DNA of 43,729 nt from Frigoribacterium sp. MEB024 (GCF_000878135.1 NZ_JXQZ01000020.1:1-43729), one strand, 5' to 3'. Positions 1 to 9,519 are shown, counted from the first letter of the stretch. Made by a program: numbers and translations. Notes: generated from the sequence alone by a model not told the origin.

Positions 1-35
1 AGGTGGGGGACGAGGGGTCGCCTGATTCGTGATTT

Positions 36-60
36 CCCTGGTCAGGGGTGCTTTTCTTTC
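36..60 (+). terminator. possible weak intrinsic terminator at left edge
   Basis: A short inverted repeat CCCTG-gt-CAGGG (36-47) is followed by a T-rich tract at 52-60, in a locally AT-richer patch. It could end a gene that lies left of the window. The 5-bp stem and 2-nt loop are marginal, so this is tentative. The rest of 1-136 shows no coding signal; TAAGGT at 62-67 is a possible -10 box for the next gene. Confidence 0.25.
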
Positions 61-136
61 CTAAGGTGTGAGGACGTGTCGTTCTCCAGCAGTAGGGAGC
101 CGGGGTACAGGCACGTGACGAGGGGGAAGACCCGAC

Positions 137-1594
137 GTGCTGTTCCTCGCTACAGCCATGCTCTCTGCTTCGGTGCACCTCGCCGGGGTGGCCGATGCTC
201 CGACCGTGACCTCCGCGACGGTCCGGGCGCTCGACCGCCCGGCCGCCGTGTCGCTCGTCGACGCGTCCGTCCACGACGTGCCCGGGCCGGCTCCGGTGCG
301 GGACGGTCGGGCCGTGCCCGAGCTCGACGGCTGCCGCGGGGTCGAGGCGAGCACGTTCTCGGCCGAGGCCTGCCTCGACCAGTTGTCCCGCGCCTCCTCG
401 GCCGGGGTCGAACGCTTCGCCGCGTCGCTCGACGCCGACGGTGACGACGCGGCGGCACTCGTGGCGGCGGTCGGCGGACAGGTCCCGCCCGACGACGCGG
501 CGGCCTGGTGGTCCGACCTGGGTGACGACCGACGGACGGTGCTCGCGCACGCCGTGCCCGGCGTCGTGGGCAACCTCGAGGGCGTCCCGTACTCGGTGCG
601 CGACACCGCCAACCGCCAGTTCCTGCGGTACGCGACCACGGCCGTCGCCGGTCGGATCGGCTCGGACGCCGAGCGACCGGACGATCTCCGGCGCCTCGCG
701 ATGCTCGAGCAGGTGCGGGCGACCCTCGACGGGGCGACCCACGACGTGCCCTTCGCCGGGACCGCCGACCGGCACCTCGTCGCCCTCGACACGGTCCTGC
801 CCGGCCGCGCCGCCGTCACCGTCGGCGACCTCGACACGGCCGACGACGTCAGCCTGCTCGTGCCCGGCATGCTCTTCACCGTGTCGGACCAGCTCGTCGA
901 CTGGACCAACACCGCCGGCGCCCTGCACGACGAGCAGGCCACCTGGGCGACGTTGCTGGGACGCAGCGGGCCGGGCCCCGTGCCGACCGTCGCCGTCGTG
1001 GCCTGGATGGGCTACCAGACGCCCGACCTGACGAACTTCTACGACCTCGGACTGGCTCAGCGGGGGGCCGCCCACCTCGAGGGCGCTCTCGCCGGGCTCG
1101 ACGCGGCTCGCGCGGACGACGAACCGCGGGTGTCGGTCATGGCGCACTCGTACGGTTCGACGACGGCGACGATCGCCCTGTCGTCGGGACGCGTCGCGGT
1201 GGACTCGCTCGTTCTGCTCGGGTCGCCCGGCAGCGTCGTGCCCGACGCGGGCGACCTGGCCGTCCGCGGAACCGACGTCTACGCGGCAGCCGGCAGCTTC
1301 GACCCCGTGGCGGGCAGCGGCTTCTTCGGGGCGGACCCGGCCACGGCGGCCTTCGGTGCCGTCGTGCTGCACATGGGCGGCGGCTCCGACACGGTGACGG
1401 GCCGTCCCCTGTCCGGTGCCCTCGGCCACAACGACTACTTCCGTGCCGGCACCGAGTCGATGCGCAGCCTGGCCCTGATCGGGCTGGGCCACGGCGTGCT
1501 CGTCGACGGTCGTGCCGGCGACCCCGGCCGGGGTGGCCCCGAGGCCCCGGTGCTCACGCTCGTGCGTCCCCAGGACGTGTACTTCCGCGACTGA
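137..1594 (+). CDS. secreted or surface alpha/beta hydrolase, DUF1023 family
   Basis: A 485-residue protein recognisable as DUF1023. The helical part holds the family pattern WW..L....R..L....P...GNL.GVP...RD.AN near residues 120-160. The hydrolase core has the nucleophile elbow AHSYGS with Ser338, and a C-terminal GHNDYF that probably carries the catalytic His. Family members are alpha/beta hydrolases of unknown substrate. The GTG at 137 was chosen because AGGGGGA (121-127) sits at ribosome-binding distance; the ATG at 158 is the alternative. The first 17 residues are hydrophobic and may be a short export signal. An Asp in GSFDPVA could complete the triad. It stands alone, followed by a 180-bp gap and the gatC promoter. 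Fold assignment is secure; substrate is unknown. Confidence 0.85.
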   Translation: MLFLATAMLSASVHLAGVADAPTVTSATVRALDRPAAVSLVDASVHDVPGPAPVRDGRAVPELDGCRGVEASTFSAEACLDQLSRASSAGVERFAASLDADGDDAAALVAAVGGQVPPDDAAAWWSDLGDDRRTVLAHAVPGVVGNLEGVPYSVRDTANRQFLRYATTAVAGRIGSDAERPDDLRRLAMLEQVRATLDGATHDVPFAGTADRHLVALDTVLPGRAAVTVGDLDTADDVSLLVPGMLFTVSDQLVDWTNTAGALHDEQATWATLLGRSGPGPVPTVAVVAWMGYQTPDLTNFYDLGLAQRGAAHLEGALAGLDAARADDEPRVSVMAHSYGSTTATIALSSGRVAVDSLVLLGSPGSVVPDAGDLAVRGTDVYAAAGSFDPVAGSGFFGADPATAAFGAVVLHMGGGSDTVTGRPLSGALGHNDYFRAGTESMRSLALIGLGHGVLVDGRAGDPGRGGPEAPVLTLVRPQDVYFRD

Positions 1595-1717
1595 CGTGCG
1601 CGTCGGGCGCGACGGGCGTGACGCCACCGGGCGGGGACGGGGTTCCGGTTCATGGCCGCCACGCGCTGGCCGGGGGACCCGCGGCGGACCCGGGGCCCCG
1701 GCGTCGGTGCCGCCCCG

Positions 1718-1723
1718 TAGAAT
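1718..1723 (+). promoter_or_regulatory. gatC promoter -10 box
   Basis: TAGAAT lies about 50 nt before the gatC start in the 1595-1774 gap. The leader after it contains an 11-bp direct repeat (GGTACCCCCGC at 1729-1739 and 1743-1753) and a purine-rich GAGAGAGAAG ribosome-binding region just before the ATG. No convincing -35 box is visible. Confidence 0.5.
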
Positions 1724-1774
1724 CGTCCGGTACCCCCGCCGCGGTACCCCCGCACGACCACGTGAGAGAGAAGC

Positions 1775-2074
1775 ATGTCCGAAATCACGCGCGAGCAGGT
1801 GCAGCACCTCGCCGGTCTCGCCCGCATCGCCCTCACCGAGGCCGAGATCGACACGATGACCGCCGAACTCGGCCACATCGTCGACAGCGTCGCCAAGGTC
1901 CGAGAGGTCGCCACCGACGACGTCCCCGCGACCAGCCACCCCATCCCGCTCGAGAACGTGTTCCGGCCCGACGTCGTGGGCGAGACGCTCACGGCCGAGC
2001 AGGCGCTGTCCGGCGCCCCCGACCACGACGGTTCGCGCTTCCGGGTGAGCGCGATCCTGGGAGAAGAGCAGTAG
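1775..2074 (+). CDS. gatC: Asp-tRNA(Asn)/Glu-tRNA(Gln) amidotransferase subunit C
   Basis: A 99-residue protein of the usual GatC length. It opens with the family pattern of a short helix ([15 protein letters not shown]) followed by an extended segment with [11 protein letters not shown]. GatC wraps around GatA and stabilises the GatCAB complex, which converts Glu-tRNA(Gln) and Asp-tRNA(Asn) into the correctly amidated tRNAs in the cytoplasm. It is the first gene of a tight gatC-gatA-gatB operon: gatA starts two bases after its stop codon. The start is supported by the purine-rich tract at 1763-1772. Confidence 0.97.
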   Translation: MSEITREQVQHLAGLARIALTEAEIDTMTAELGHIVDSVAKVREVATDDVPATSHPIPLENVFRPDVVGETLTAEQALSGAPDHDGSRFRVSAILGEEQ

Positions 2075-2076
2075 CC

Positions 2077-3627
2077 ATGACCGACACCACCTCGCTCGTC
2101 CACCTGTCGGCCGCCGAGCTGTCGACCCGCCTCGCCGCCGGCGACGTGTCGTCGGTCGACGTCACGCGCGCCCACCTCGACCGCATCGAGGCGGTCGACG
2201 GCGACGTCCACGCCTTCCTGCACGTCAGCTCGGCCGCGCTCGGCACGGCCGCCGACGTCGACCGTCGTCGTGCCGCGGGCGAGGCCCTCGGCCCGCTCGC
2301 CGGCGTCCCGATCGCCATCAAGGACGTCCTGTGCACGATCGACATGCCGTCGACCTCGGGCAGCAAGATCCTCGAGGGCTGGGTGCCGCCCTACGACGCG
2401 ACCGTCGTCGCCAAGCTGCGCGCGGCCGACCTCGTCCCGCTCGGCAAGACCAACATGGACGAGTTCGCCATGGGCTCGTCGACCGAGTTCTCGGCCTACG
2501 GGCCCACGCACAACCCGTGGTCGCTCGACCGCATCCCCGGCGGGTCGGGCGGTGGCTCCGCGGCCGCCGTCGCCGCCTTCGAGGCGCCCCTCGCCCTCGG
2601 CAGCGACACCGGCGGCTCCATCCGCCAGCCGGGCGCCGTCACCGGCACCGTCGGGGTCAAGCCGACCTACGGGTCGGTCAGCCGCTACGGCGCGATCGCC
2701 CTGGCCAGCTCGCTCGACCAGGTCGGTCCCGTCAGCCGCACCGTGCTCGACAGCGCCATGCTGCACGACGTCATCACCGGGCACGACCCTCGCGACTCCA
2801 CCTCGCTGCGCGACGCCTGGCCGTCGTTCACCGAGGCGGCCCGAACCGGTCTCGCCGGCGGCGCCCTGGCGGGCGTCCGCGTCGGCGTCGTCCGCGAACT
2901 GAACGGCGAGGGCTTCCAGGCCGGCGTCAAGGCCCGCTTCGCCGAGGCCCTCGAGCTCATGAGCGCGGCCGGTGCCGAGATCGTCGAGATCTCGGCCCCC
3001 AGCTTCGAGCACGCGATCAGCGCCTACTACCTGATCCTGCCGGCCGAGGCGTCCAGCAACCTCGCCAAGTTCGACTCGGTGCGCTTCGGCCTGCGGGTCG
3101 TCCCCGCGGGCGGCGGCACCGTCGAAGACGTCATGGCCGCCACGCGCGAGGCCGGCTTCGGCCCCGAGGTGAAGCGTCGCATCATCCTCGGCACCTACGC
3201 CCTGAGCGCCGGCTACTACGACGCCTACTACGGCAGCGCACAGAAGGTGCGTACCCTCGTGCAGCGTGACTTCGCGGCCGCGTTCGACCAGGTCGACGTG
3301 CTCGTCTCGCCCTCGGCGCCCACCACGGCGTTCCGACTCGGCGAGAAGATCGACGACCCGCTGGCGATGTACCTCAACGACATCACGACCATCCCCGCCA
3401 ACCTGGCCGGCATCCCCGGCATCACGGTCCCGATGGGCCTGGCCGAAGAAGACGGTCTGCCGACGGGGTTGCAGTTCATGGCCCCCGCGCGCGGCGACGC
3501 CCGCCTCTACACCTACGGCGCCGCCCTCGAGCAGTTGCTCGAGCAGGGCTGGGGCCACACGCTCATCTCGCGCGCGCCCGACCTGAGCGCGACCGAGCAG
3601 ACCGCCGCCACCGAGGGAGTCATCTGA
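2077..3627 (+). CDS. gatA: Asp-tRNA(Asn)/Glu-tRNA(Gln) amidotransferase subunit A
   Basis: A 516-residue amidase-signature enzyme that releases ammonia from glutamine and channels it to GatB. The Ser-cisSer-Lys triad is complete: Lys82 in IAIKDVL, cis-Ser157 in GGSGGGS, and nucleophile Ser181 in [12 protein letters not shown]. The spacing matches the well-studied bacterial GatA triad. The ATG at 2077 is two bases after the gatC stop. Its own stop (TGA 3625-3627) shares one base with the gatB ATG, so translation of the two is probably coupled. Confidence 0.98.
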   Translation: MTDTTSLVHLSAAELSTRLAAGDVSSVDVTRAHLDRIEAVDGDVHAFLHVSSAALGTAADVDRRRAAGEALGPLAGVPIAIKDVLCTIDMPSTSGSKILEGWVPPYDATVVAKLRAADLVPLGKTNMDEFAMGSSTEFSAYGPTHNPWSLDRIPGGSGGGSAAAVAAFEAPLALGSDTGGSIRQPGAVTGTVGVKPTYGSVSRYGAIALASSLDQVGPVSRTVLDSAMLHDVITGHDPRDSTSLRDAWPSFTEAARTGLAGGALAGVRVGVVRELNGEGFQAGVKARFAEALELMSAAGAEIVEISAPSFEHAISAYYLILPAEASSNLAKFDSVRFGLRVVPAGGGTVEDVMAATREAGFGPEVKRRIILGTYALSAGYYDAYYGSAQKVRTLVQRDFAAAFDQVDVLVSPSAPTTAFRLGEKIDDPLAMYLNDITTIPANLAGIPGITVPMGLAEEDGLPTGLQFMAPARGDARLYTYGAALEQLLEQGWGHTLISRAPDLSATEQTAATEGVI

Positions 3628-5126
3628 TGGCCAAGGCAGACCTGATGGACTACGAGAAGGCTCTCGAGCAGTTCGAGGTCGTCCTCGGCTTCGAGGTGCA
3701 CGTCGAGCTCGCGACCAAGACCAAGATGTTCTCGGACGCCCCGAACTTCTTCGGCGGCGAGCCCAACACCAACGTCACCCCGGTCGACCTGGGCCTGCCC
3801 GGCTCGCTGCCGGTGGTCAACGAGCAGGCCGTGCGCTACTCGATCAGCCTCGGCCTGGCCCTGGGCTGCTCGATCGCCGAGAGTTCGCGCTTCGCCCGGA
3901 AGAACTACTTCTACCCCGACAACCCCAAGAACTACCAGGTCAGTCAATTCGACGAACCGATCGCGTTCGAGGGCGAGGTCGAGGTCGAACTGCCCGACGG
4001 GACGATCTTCGCCATCCCGATCGAGCGCGCCCACATGGAAGAAGACGCCGGCAAGCTGACGCACGTCGGTGGGTCGACCGGTCGCATCCAGGGCGCCGAG
4101 TACTCGCTCGTCGACTACAACCGGGCGGGCATCCCGCTCGTCGAGATCGTCACCAAGCCGATCATCGGTGCCGGCGCCAAGGGCCCCGAGCTGGGAGCGG
4201 CCTACGTCTCGACCATCCGCGACATCGTCCGGGCCCTGGGCGTCAGCGAGGCCCGCATGGAGCGCGGCAACCTGCGCTGCGACGCGAACGTGTCCCTGCG
4301 TCCGCACGGGCAAGAGAAGCTCGGCACCCGCACCGAGACCAAGAACGTCAACTCGTTCCGCTCGGTCGAGCGCGCGGTCCGCTACGAGATCCAGCGCCAG
4401 GCCGCGATCCTCGCCGCAGGCGGCACCATCACGCAAGAGACGCGCCACTGGCACGAAGACACCGGTCGCACCTCGGCGGGCCGCCCGAAGAGCGACGCCG
4501 ACGACTACCGCTACTTCCCCGAGCCCGACCTGCTGCCCGTCGTCCCTCCGCGCGAGCTCGTCGAAGAACTCCGCCTCGCCCTGCCCGAGGCGCCGGTGGC
4601 CCAGCGTCGCCGGCTCAAGTCCGAGTGGGGCTTCGCCGACCTCGAGTTCCAGGACGTCGTGAACTCGGGGCTGCTCACCGAACTCGTCGAGACCGTCGCC
4701 GCCGGTGCCTCGCCCCAGGCCGCACGCAAGTGGTGGACCGGCGAGATCGCCCGCCTCGCCAACGCCCAGGGTGTCGAGGCCTCGAGCCTCGTGTCGCCGA
4801 TGCACGTCAGCGAGCTCATCGCGCTCGTCGAGAGCGGCGACCTGACCGACCGACTGGCCCGTCAGGTGCTCGAGGGCGTCGTCGCCGGCGAGGGCAGCCC
4901 GTCCGAGGTCGTCGAGGCTCGCGGGCTCAAGGTCGTCTCCGACGACGGCGCCTTGATCGCGGCGATCGACGAGGCCCTCGCCAGTCAGCCCGACGTGCTC
5001 GCGAAGATCCGCGACGGGAAGGTGCAGGCGGCCGGTGCCGTCATCGGCGCCGTCATGAAGGCCATGAAGGGTCAGGCGGACGCCGCGCGCGTCCGCGAGC
5101 TGGTGCTCGAGCGGGCGCAGGCCTGA
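3627..5126 (+). CDS. gatB: Asp-tRNA(Asn)/Glu-tRNA(Gln) amidotransferase subunit B
   Basis: A 499-residue GatB, the kinase and amidotransferase subunit. It activates the misacylated carboxylate on the tRNA with ATP and then amidates it with ammonia from GatA. Recognisable stretches are the N-terminal [41 protein letters not shown] and the GatB/YqeY C-terminal helical domain (about residues 350-495, ending DAARVRELV). The start overlaps the gatA stop by one base, with a purine-rich GAGGGAG upstream inside gatA. Length is normal and no key region is missing. Confidence 0.98.
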   Translation: MAKADLMDYEKALEQFEVVLGFEVHVELATKTKMFSDAPNFFGGEPNTNVTPVDLGLPGSLPVVNEQAVRYSISLGLALGCSIAESSRFARKNYFYPDNPKNYQVSQFDEPIAFEGEVEVELPDGTIFAIPIERAHMEEDAGKLTHVGGSTGRIQGAEYSLVDYNRAGIPLVEIVTKPIIGAGAKGPELGAAYVSTIRDIVRALGVSEARMERGNLRCDANVSLRPHGQEKLGTRTETKNVNSFRSVERAVRYEIQRQAAILAAGGTITQETRHWHEDTGRTSAGRPKSDADDYRYFPEPDLLPVVPPRELVEELRLALPEAPVAQRRRLKSEWGFADLEFQDVVNSGLLTELVETVAAGASPQAARKWWTGEIARLANAQGVEASSLVSPMHVSELIALVESGDLTDRLARQVLEGVVAGEGSPSEVVEARGLKVVSDDGALIAAIDEALASQPDVLAKIRDGKVQAAGAVIGAVMKAMKGQADAARVRELVLERAQA

Positions 5127-5163
5127 TCGACGTGACCACGGCCGCGGCAGGGTGCGGCGCACG

Positions 5164-5961
5164 ATGAACCTCGTCGCGCGTCTGCGCCCCGCCGTGCCCG
5201 TGGCGGTCGCCCTCGTCGGCGTCCTCGTGATGCTGGCCGTCGCCTCGCGCGTCCTGCCCGGCCGGGTCGTGATGGTCCACCTCAGCGAGACCGGTGGGTC
5301 GGCGTTCGCGGCCAGCCGCAGCGACGTCGTCCTGCTCGGCGCCGTCCTCGTGGTCGGCATCGTCGTGACCTGGCTGGTCTCGGCGCTGTTCCTCGCGGTG
5401 ACGCCCGTCCGCCACGTGCTCGTCCCGCATGCCGCGTTCTGGAAGCAACCGACGAACCGGGCCGAGATGAGGCGCCGGTACGCGCGGTACCTCGCCGTGG
5501 CGACCAGCGCCTCCTTGTGGTTCCTCGCCGCGTTGTTCGTCGTCGCGACGGTCTCGCAGAGCGGCCCTCTCACCGTCTGGTGGTTGCCGGCGGCCGTGTC
5601 GGCCGCGTTCGTGCTCTTCGTCCTGGGCGGTCTGGTCTGGGTCTTCACCGCCGGGTTCACGCCGATCCCGCCGGGCGTCGCGGCCCGTGCGGCCGCGTCC
5701 GACCCGGAGGCGCGGGTCGCGTCCAGACCGTCGACCCCGGTCGTCGAGACCCTCCGGTCCGGCCCGTCGGCGGCACGTCCACCGCGCGCGAGCGCCCGTC
5801 CGCCGTCCGAGACCCCGCGGATCGGCACCGCGCCTCCTGCTGCGTCACCCCGGCCGGGCCGTGCACCCGGACGGCCCGCGACACCGACCGGAGACGGTCC
5901 ACGCAAGGGTCCGCCCCGCCCCTATCAACCCCGACCCCGCTCTGGAGGCCCCCGTGGATGA
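5164..5961 (+). CDS. four-TM membrane protein, DUF1648-like N-terminus
   Basis: A protein of about 265 residues. It has four predicted membrane segments in the first 165 residues, then a Pro/Arg/Ala-rich C-terminal tail of about 95 residues with no predicted fold. The segment between TM1 and TM2 (LPGRVVMVHLSETGG...SRSDVVLL) resembles the DUF1648/SdpI-type loop in which a predicted small beta-hairpin precedes a second helix. That match is from memory of the family pattern and is only moderate. The ATG at 5164 is preferred; an in-frame GTG lies at 5152. Its last 8 bases overlap the next gene in another frame, suggesting cotranscription after gatB. Function is unknown. Confidence 0.6.
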   Translation: MNLVARLRPAVPVAVALVGVLVMLAVASRVLPGRVVMVHLSETGGSAFAASRSDVVLLGAVLVVGIVVTWLVSALFLAVTPVRHVLVPHAAFWKQPTNRAEMRRRYARYLAVATSASLWFLAALFVVATVSQSGPLTVWWLPAAVSAAFVLFVLGGLVWVFTAGFTPIPPGVAARAAASDPEARVASRPSTPVVETLRSGPSAARPPRASARPPSETPRIGTAPPAASPRPGRAPGRPATPTGDGPRKGPPRPYQPRPRSGGPRG

Positions 5962-6790
5962 CGACCGGTACGGTGCCGACGTGCTCGCCGGCGACTGGAA
6001 GCGATCGTCGAGGCCCGCGCCGACGCCGACCGACGCCGTCCGCGACCTCGTGGTCGAAGAGGTCCGGACGGGTTTCACCGGGGCGATCGTGCGCGTCGAG
6101 GCCGGCACCGTCGAACTCGAGGACTGGAAGGGCCGGGTGCGGGCCTTCCCCCTGGCCGGTTCGTTCCTCATCGACGGCGCCCCCGTCGCGTTGCGGGTAC
6201 CGCGAACGGCACCTCAGGGCCGAGCACGCACGGCCTCCGGCTCGTTCGCCGTCGAGGGGGCGAAGGCCCGGATCGCCCGTCAGAGCCGCATCTTCGTCGA
6301 GGGGCGACACGACGCCGAGTTGGTCGAGAAGGTCTGGGGCTCCGACCTGCGGGTCGAGGGCGTCGTCGTCGAGTACCTCGAGGGCGTCGACCACCTGGCC
6401 GACGTGCTGCGCGATTTCCGGCCGGGGCCCGAGCGACGCGTCGGCGTGCTCGTCGACCACCTCGTCCCGGGCTCGAAAGAGAGCCGCGTCGCCGAGGGCA
6501 TCGCCCGCAGTCCGCTGGGCCGCCACGTGCTCGTCGTCGGGCACCCGTTCGTCGACGTGTGGCAGGCCGTGAAGCCGGGCCGCCTCGGCATCGACGCCTG
6601 GCCCGTCGTGCCCCCCTCGGTCGAGTGGAAGCACGGCGTCTGCGAGGCGATGGGCTGGCCGCACGACGACCAGGCCGACATCGCCCGGGCCTGGCAGCAC
6701 ATCCTGTCGCGCGTGCGCAGCTACGCCGACCTCGAACCGTCGGTGCTCGGCCGGGTCGAAGAGCTGATCGACTTCGTCACGTCGGGCTGA
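5954..6790 (+). CDS. DUF3097 family protein
   Basis: A protein of 278 residues, recognised as the actinobacterial DUF3097 family (cytoplasmic, function unknown). The GTG at 5954 is chosen because GGAGGC at 5944-5949 sits upstream and the N-terminus DDRYGADVLAGDWK is typical. An N-terminal small beta domain (about residues 30-80) is followed by IFVEGRHDAELVEKVWG (about 115-131). That segment looks like the glutamate motif of TOPRIM folds, and an acidic VLVDHLVPGS follows. The rest (VVGHPFVDVWQAVKP, IDAWPVVPPSVEWK) is strongly conserved in the family as I remember it. It overlaps the upstream membrane protein by 8 bases. Confidence 0.85.
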   Translation: MDDDRYGADVLAGDWKRSSRPAPTPTDAVRDLVVEEVRTGFTGAIVRVEAGTVELEDWKGRVRAFPLAGSFLIDGAPVALRVPRTAPQGRARTASGSFAVEGAKARIARQSRIFVEGRHDAELVEKVWGSDLRVEGVVVEYLEGVDHLADVLRDFRPGPERRVGVLVDHLVPGSKESRVAEGIARSPLGRHVLVVGHPFVDVWQAVKPGRLGIDAWPVVPPSVEWKHGVCEAMGWPHDDQADIARAWQHILSRVRSYADLEPSVLGRVEELIDFVTSG

Positions 6791-6832
6791 GCTCACGCAT
6801 CGGCCCCGCGAGGCCGGTTCGGGACCACGATC

Positions 6833-6849
6833 CCCGGGAATCGCCCGGG
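6833..6849 (+). terminator. possible terminator hairpin after the DUF3097 gene
   Basis: CCCGGG (6833-6838), a 5-nt loop and CCCGGG (6844-6849) form a 6-bp stem between the DUF3097 stop and the next promoter. No T-run follows, so this is tentative. Confidence 0.3.
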
Positions 6850-6878
6850 CGTGTCGGCTCTCGGGCGGCTTTTCGCCC

Positions 6879-6884
6879 TAGATT
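6879..6884 (+). promoter_or_regulatory. -10 box for leaderless transcription
   Basis: TAGATT ends 7 nt before the ATG at 6892, so transcription would begin at or next to the start codon. No ribosome-binding sequence precedes the ATG. Confidence 0.6.
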
Positions 6885-6891
6885 CGAGGGC

Positions 6892-7746
6892 ATGGCCGAG
6901 CAGATCGAGGGACGCGTCAGCTCGGCCGTCGACGCCTGGCTGCGCTGGCTGCCACGGTGGCACATCGGCACCGCCCGGGGTCGCACGCGACCCTGTCGGG
7001 TGTGCCTCGGCTCGCCCGTGGCCACGGCGGCCGGTTTCGACCACGACGTGCCGCACGCCGTGCAGCACGCGCTGTTGAACCGGATGCGGCAGATCGTCGA
7101 CGACGACGTCGACGAGTACACGGCCCGCAACCTGCCTCTCGTGACGCGCGAGCTGCGACTCGCCGAAGCCCAGGAGGCGCGGGGCTACCGACCCGAGCAG
7201 GGTCTCGACCCCGAGTTCCAGGGCCTCGACCTCGACCCCGAGCCCGAACCGGGGCAGCCGTTCCTCTTCACGCTCGCCGGTCTCGCGGGGATGCCCCCGG
7301 ACGACGGTCTCGTCCCGCCCGACCCCTCCGTCGCGGGTGGCGAGCCCGCAGGGCCGATCACCGAGCCCGACGTCGGGGCCGCCTCGTTCGACATCGACGA
7401 TCTCGACGGCTGGTTGTTGCCGCCCGACTCGGCGACGCCGGTCGACGCGCTCCCGCCGGACGCGCCTGACCCCGTGACGCGATCGGAACACCAGCCCGAG
7501 CCCGAGCCCGCCCCGCGAGCCGAGTCCGAGCCTGAACCCGAGTACTCGGACGAGGCCAAGGCCGCGCTGCGACACGAGATCACCCTGGCCGGCGACCACG
7601 CGGAGGCCGTGGGCACGAGCCTGTGCCTGGCCCTCGTGCAGCACCGCCCTCGCATCGCCGAGGCGATCGACCGCCTCGTGGCCCCGCAGGTCGACGAACT
7701 CCTGGCAGAGTTGTCGCGCGCACTCGAGCAGCCGCGGTCCCGCTGA
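6892..7746 (+). CDS. acidic conserved hypothetical protein with CxxC
   Basis: A 284-residue cytoplasmic protein that I do not recognise. The N-terminal 75 residues are basic and aromatic, with one CRVC pair (near residue 40). The middle is strongly acidic and proline-rich, including an E-P repeat PEPEPAPRAESEPEPEYSD around residue 200. A helical C-terminal domain (about residues 220-275) has regularly spaced Leu/Ala. The single CxxC is too little for a classical zinc finger unless paired across a dimer. The start is fixed by the leaderless -10 box TAGATT. Codon use matches its neighbours, so the ORF is probably genuine. Confidence 0.7.
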   Translation: MAEQIEGRVSSAVDAWLRWLPRWHIGTARGRTRPCRVCLGSPVATAAGFDHDVPHAVQHALLNRMRQIVDDDVDEYTARNLPLVTRELRLAEAQEARGYRPEQGLDPEFQGLDLDPEPEPGQPFLFTLAGLAGMPPDDGLVPPDPSVAGGEPAGPITEPDVGAASFDIDDLDGWLLPPDSATPVDALPPDAPDPVTRSEHQPEPEPAPRAESEPEPEYSDEAKAALRHEITLAGDHAEAVGTSLCLALVQHRPRIAEAIDRLVAPQVDELLAELSRALEQPRSR

Positions 7747-7798
7747 ACCGGCACCGTTCGACCCACTGCGGGTGCCGATGCCACGAGAGGACCCCGAG

Positions 7799-8215
7799 AT
7801 GACCCGCCCCACCCCGACCGCGACCACCACGACCCGGCGACGCGACGCAGGCCAGGCCAGGTGGCCGATCGTCGTCGACCTCGTCGCCGTCCTGGCCTTC
7901 GTCGCGATCGGGCGCCGCAGTCACGCCGAGGGCCTCGACCTCCCCGGGCTGCTCGGCACCCTGTGGCCGTTCGTCGTCGGCGCGGTCGTCGGCTGGGTGA
8001 GCGTGGCGGGGGTCCGCTGGCCGCTGTCGGCCGTCCGGTCGGGCGCGGTCGTCTGGGTCTCGACCGCCGTGATCGGGGTGCTGCTGCGGGTGGTCGCCGG
8101 TCAGGGCGTGCAGCTCAGCTTCGTGGTCGTGACGATCGTGGTGCTCGGCGTGTTCCTCGTGGGCTGGCGGGCCGTGGTCGCCCTGGTGCGTCGGGTGCGC
8201 GGCAGCCGGAGCTGA
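7799..8215 (+). CDS. DUF3054 family membrane protein
   Basis: A 138-residue protein with four closely spaced hydrophobic segments. The pattern VDLVAVLAFVAIGRRSH near the first helix and LWPFVVGAVVGW in the second are characteristic of DUF3054, an actinobacterial inner-membrane family of unknown role. The ATG at 7799 is preferred to the upstream GTG/ATG at 7772-7778 because GAGAGGA (7785-7791) precedes it. It is tail-to-tail with the DUF7882-like gene, 24 bases apart. Confidence 0.8.
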   Translation: MTRPTPTATTTTRRRDAGQARWPIVVDLVAVLAFVAIGRRSHAEGLDLPGLLGTLWPFVVGAVVGWVSVAGVRWPLSAVRSGAVVWVSTAVIGVLLRVVAGQGVQLSFVVVTIVVLGVFLVGWRAVVALVRRVRGSRS

Positions 8216-8239
8216 GGCTCGACGGCCACCCGACCCTGG

Positions 8240-8566
8240 TCAGCTGCGGCGCTTGGTGCTGTTGTCGAGACTCGGTTCGTCGGTCAGCACGAGGCCGGAC
8301 GAACTGTTCGACGAGGCCGTCAGCTCGGTGAGCCAGTCGCGGTTGATCGATGGCACCCGGCCGCCGGAGTACTTGAAGTACAGGGGGATGCCGGCGTCCA
8401 GCCAGATGCTGCTCCGACCGTCACCGACCTTCTGTGTGTCGCGCCACGAGAAGAAGAACGACTCGCGGCGACGCAGCTTGGTGGCGATGACGATCTGGAG
8501 GTGTTCGAGCACGCGGTCCTCGAACTCGACCTCGATGCCCGAGGTTCCGTAGATGAGCGATCCCAT
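8240..8566 (-). CDS. small DUF7882-like protein
   Basis: A 108-residue protein beginning MGSLIYGTSGIEVEFEDRVLEHLQIVIATKLRRRESF. I recognise this as a small family common in Microbacteriaceae, often carried in several copies and frequently mis-annotated as ATP-dependent DNA ligase. It is far too short for a ligase and has no KxDG motif. The body W.D....G...IWLD.GIPLYFKY.G probably forms a small beta domain; the Ser/Thr-rich tail looks disordered. AGGAC upstream is the ribosome-binding site. TAGATT on the minus strand (8621-8626) is the likely -10 box. Function is unknown. Confidence 0.75.
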   Translation of the reverse strand: MGSLIYGTSGIEVEFEDRVLEHLQIVIATKLRRRESFFFSWRDTQKVGDGRSSIWLDAGIPLYFKYSGGRVPSINRDWLTELTASSNSSSGLVLTDEPSLDNSTKRRS

Positions 8567-8620
8567 GGGGGTCCTGTTTCTCCAGTGTGTCCGACGTCGG
8601 AAACCAAGCCGACACAGGTC

Positions 8621-8626
8621 AATCTA
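8621..8626 (-). promoter_or_regulatory. -10 box for the DUF7882-like gene
   Basis: Read on the minus strand this is TAGATT, 54 nt before the start codon, with AGGAC close to the ATG. It lies in the divergent region 8567-8757 shared with the DedA gene. Confidence 0.45.
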
Positions 8627-8757
8627 GCAAGCGATCCGGTGTTCCTCGTCAGGCGCAGCCCACCCGGGCGTTGTGGGCGGACGTGCAGGCTGCCCCGCCA
8701 TACTCGGGGCTGCCGATCCGTTGCGCCCCCGAGCGCCCGACCGACCCCCTGGGACCC

Positions 8758-9474
8758 ATGACCTCGACAGCCCCCGTCCTCCGCGCCTCCTCGTCCTCGA
8801 GCCAGGACGTCGTCGCCGACCTCGACGGCCTGGTCGGGTTCGCCGCGCGCGTCATCGACGCCCTCGGTGAATGGGGCGTCGCCCTGCTGACCTTCGTCGA
8901 GACCGTGTTCCCGCCGATCCCCAGCGAGGTCATCCTGCCGCTGGCCGGGTTCCTGGCCGGCGCCGGGTCGATGAACATCGTGTTGTTGATCGCGCTGAGC
9001 ACCCTCGGCGCCTACCTGGGAGCGCTGGTCCTCTACGGGCTCGGGGCGGGTCTCGGTCTCGACCGCAGCATCCGGTGGCTGGCCAAGCTGCCGCTGGTCG
9101 ACCGCCACGACTTCGAGAAGGCGGCCGGCTGGTTCGAGCGCCACGGGCGGTCCGCGGTCTTCTTCGGCCGGTTCATCCCGGGCGTGCGCAGCCTCATCTC
9201 GCTGCCCGCAGGCGCCGAGCGCATGCCCCTGCTGGTCTTCTCGGTCTTCACGATCGTGGGCAGCGGCCTCTGGAACGTGCTCTTGATCGGGTTGGGTGCC
9301 GCGCTCGGCACCCAGTACGAGCTCATCGACCGGTACGCGAAATACCTCGACTACGTCGTGTACGCCGCGATCGTGGGCGTCGTGGTGTTCCTGGTCGTCC
9401 GGTCGGTGCGCCGACGGCGAGCCGGCGTCGACGACGCGTCGCGTGACGCCGTCGATCAGGACGTTCGCGGCTGA
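8758..9474 (+). CDS. DedA family membrane protein
   Basis: A 238-residue DedA/VTT-domain protein. Such proteins act in the inner membrane, some as polyprenyl-phosphate or phospholipid translocases. The hallmarks are present: FVETVFPPIPSEVILPLAGFLAG near residue 45 and FFGRFIPGVRSLISLPAGAERM near residue 135, the latter with the conserved Arg-x-x-Pro-Gly. Four to five hydrophobic segments follow the standard order. The ATG at 8758 is chosen because upstream codons are rare ones for this genome. There is no strong ribosome-binding site; CATACT at 8699-8704 is a weak -10 candidate. A role in recycling undecaprenyl phosphate is inference. Confidence 0.9.
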   Translation: MTSTAPVLRASSSSSQDVVADLDGLVGFAARVIDALGEWGVALLTFVETVFPPIPSEVILPLAGFLAGAGSMNIVLLIALSTLGAYLGALVLYGLGAGLGLDRSIRWLAKLPLVDRHDFEKAAGWFERHGRSAVFFGRFIPGVRSLISLPAGAERMPLLVFSVFTIVGSGLWNVLLIGLGAALGTQYELIDRYAKYLDYVVYAAIVGVVVFLVVRSVRRRRAGVDDASRDAVDQDVRG

Positions 9475-9513
9475 CGCTCCGTCACCGTCCAGGCGGCGGG
9501 CCGGAACGATCCG

Positions 9514-9519
9514 TACCGT
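9514..9519 (+). promoter_or_regulatory. possible -10 box
   Basis: TACCGT about 65 nt before the glycine-rich protein start is the best -10-like sequence in the 9475-9583 gap. No clear -35 box. Confidence 0.3.

Noticed and set aside
1435-3558. Minus-strand 707-codon frame opposite gatA
   Set aside because: Antisense shadow caused by high GC third positions; gatC and gatA on the plus strand are certain.
8240-8566. ATP-dependent DNA ligase
   Set aside because: Only 108 residues with no KxDG or other ligase motif; a common mislabel for this small family.
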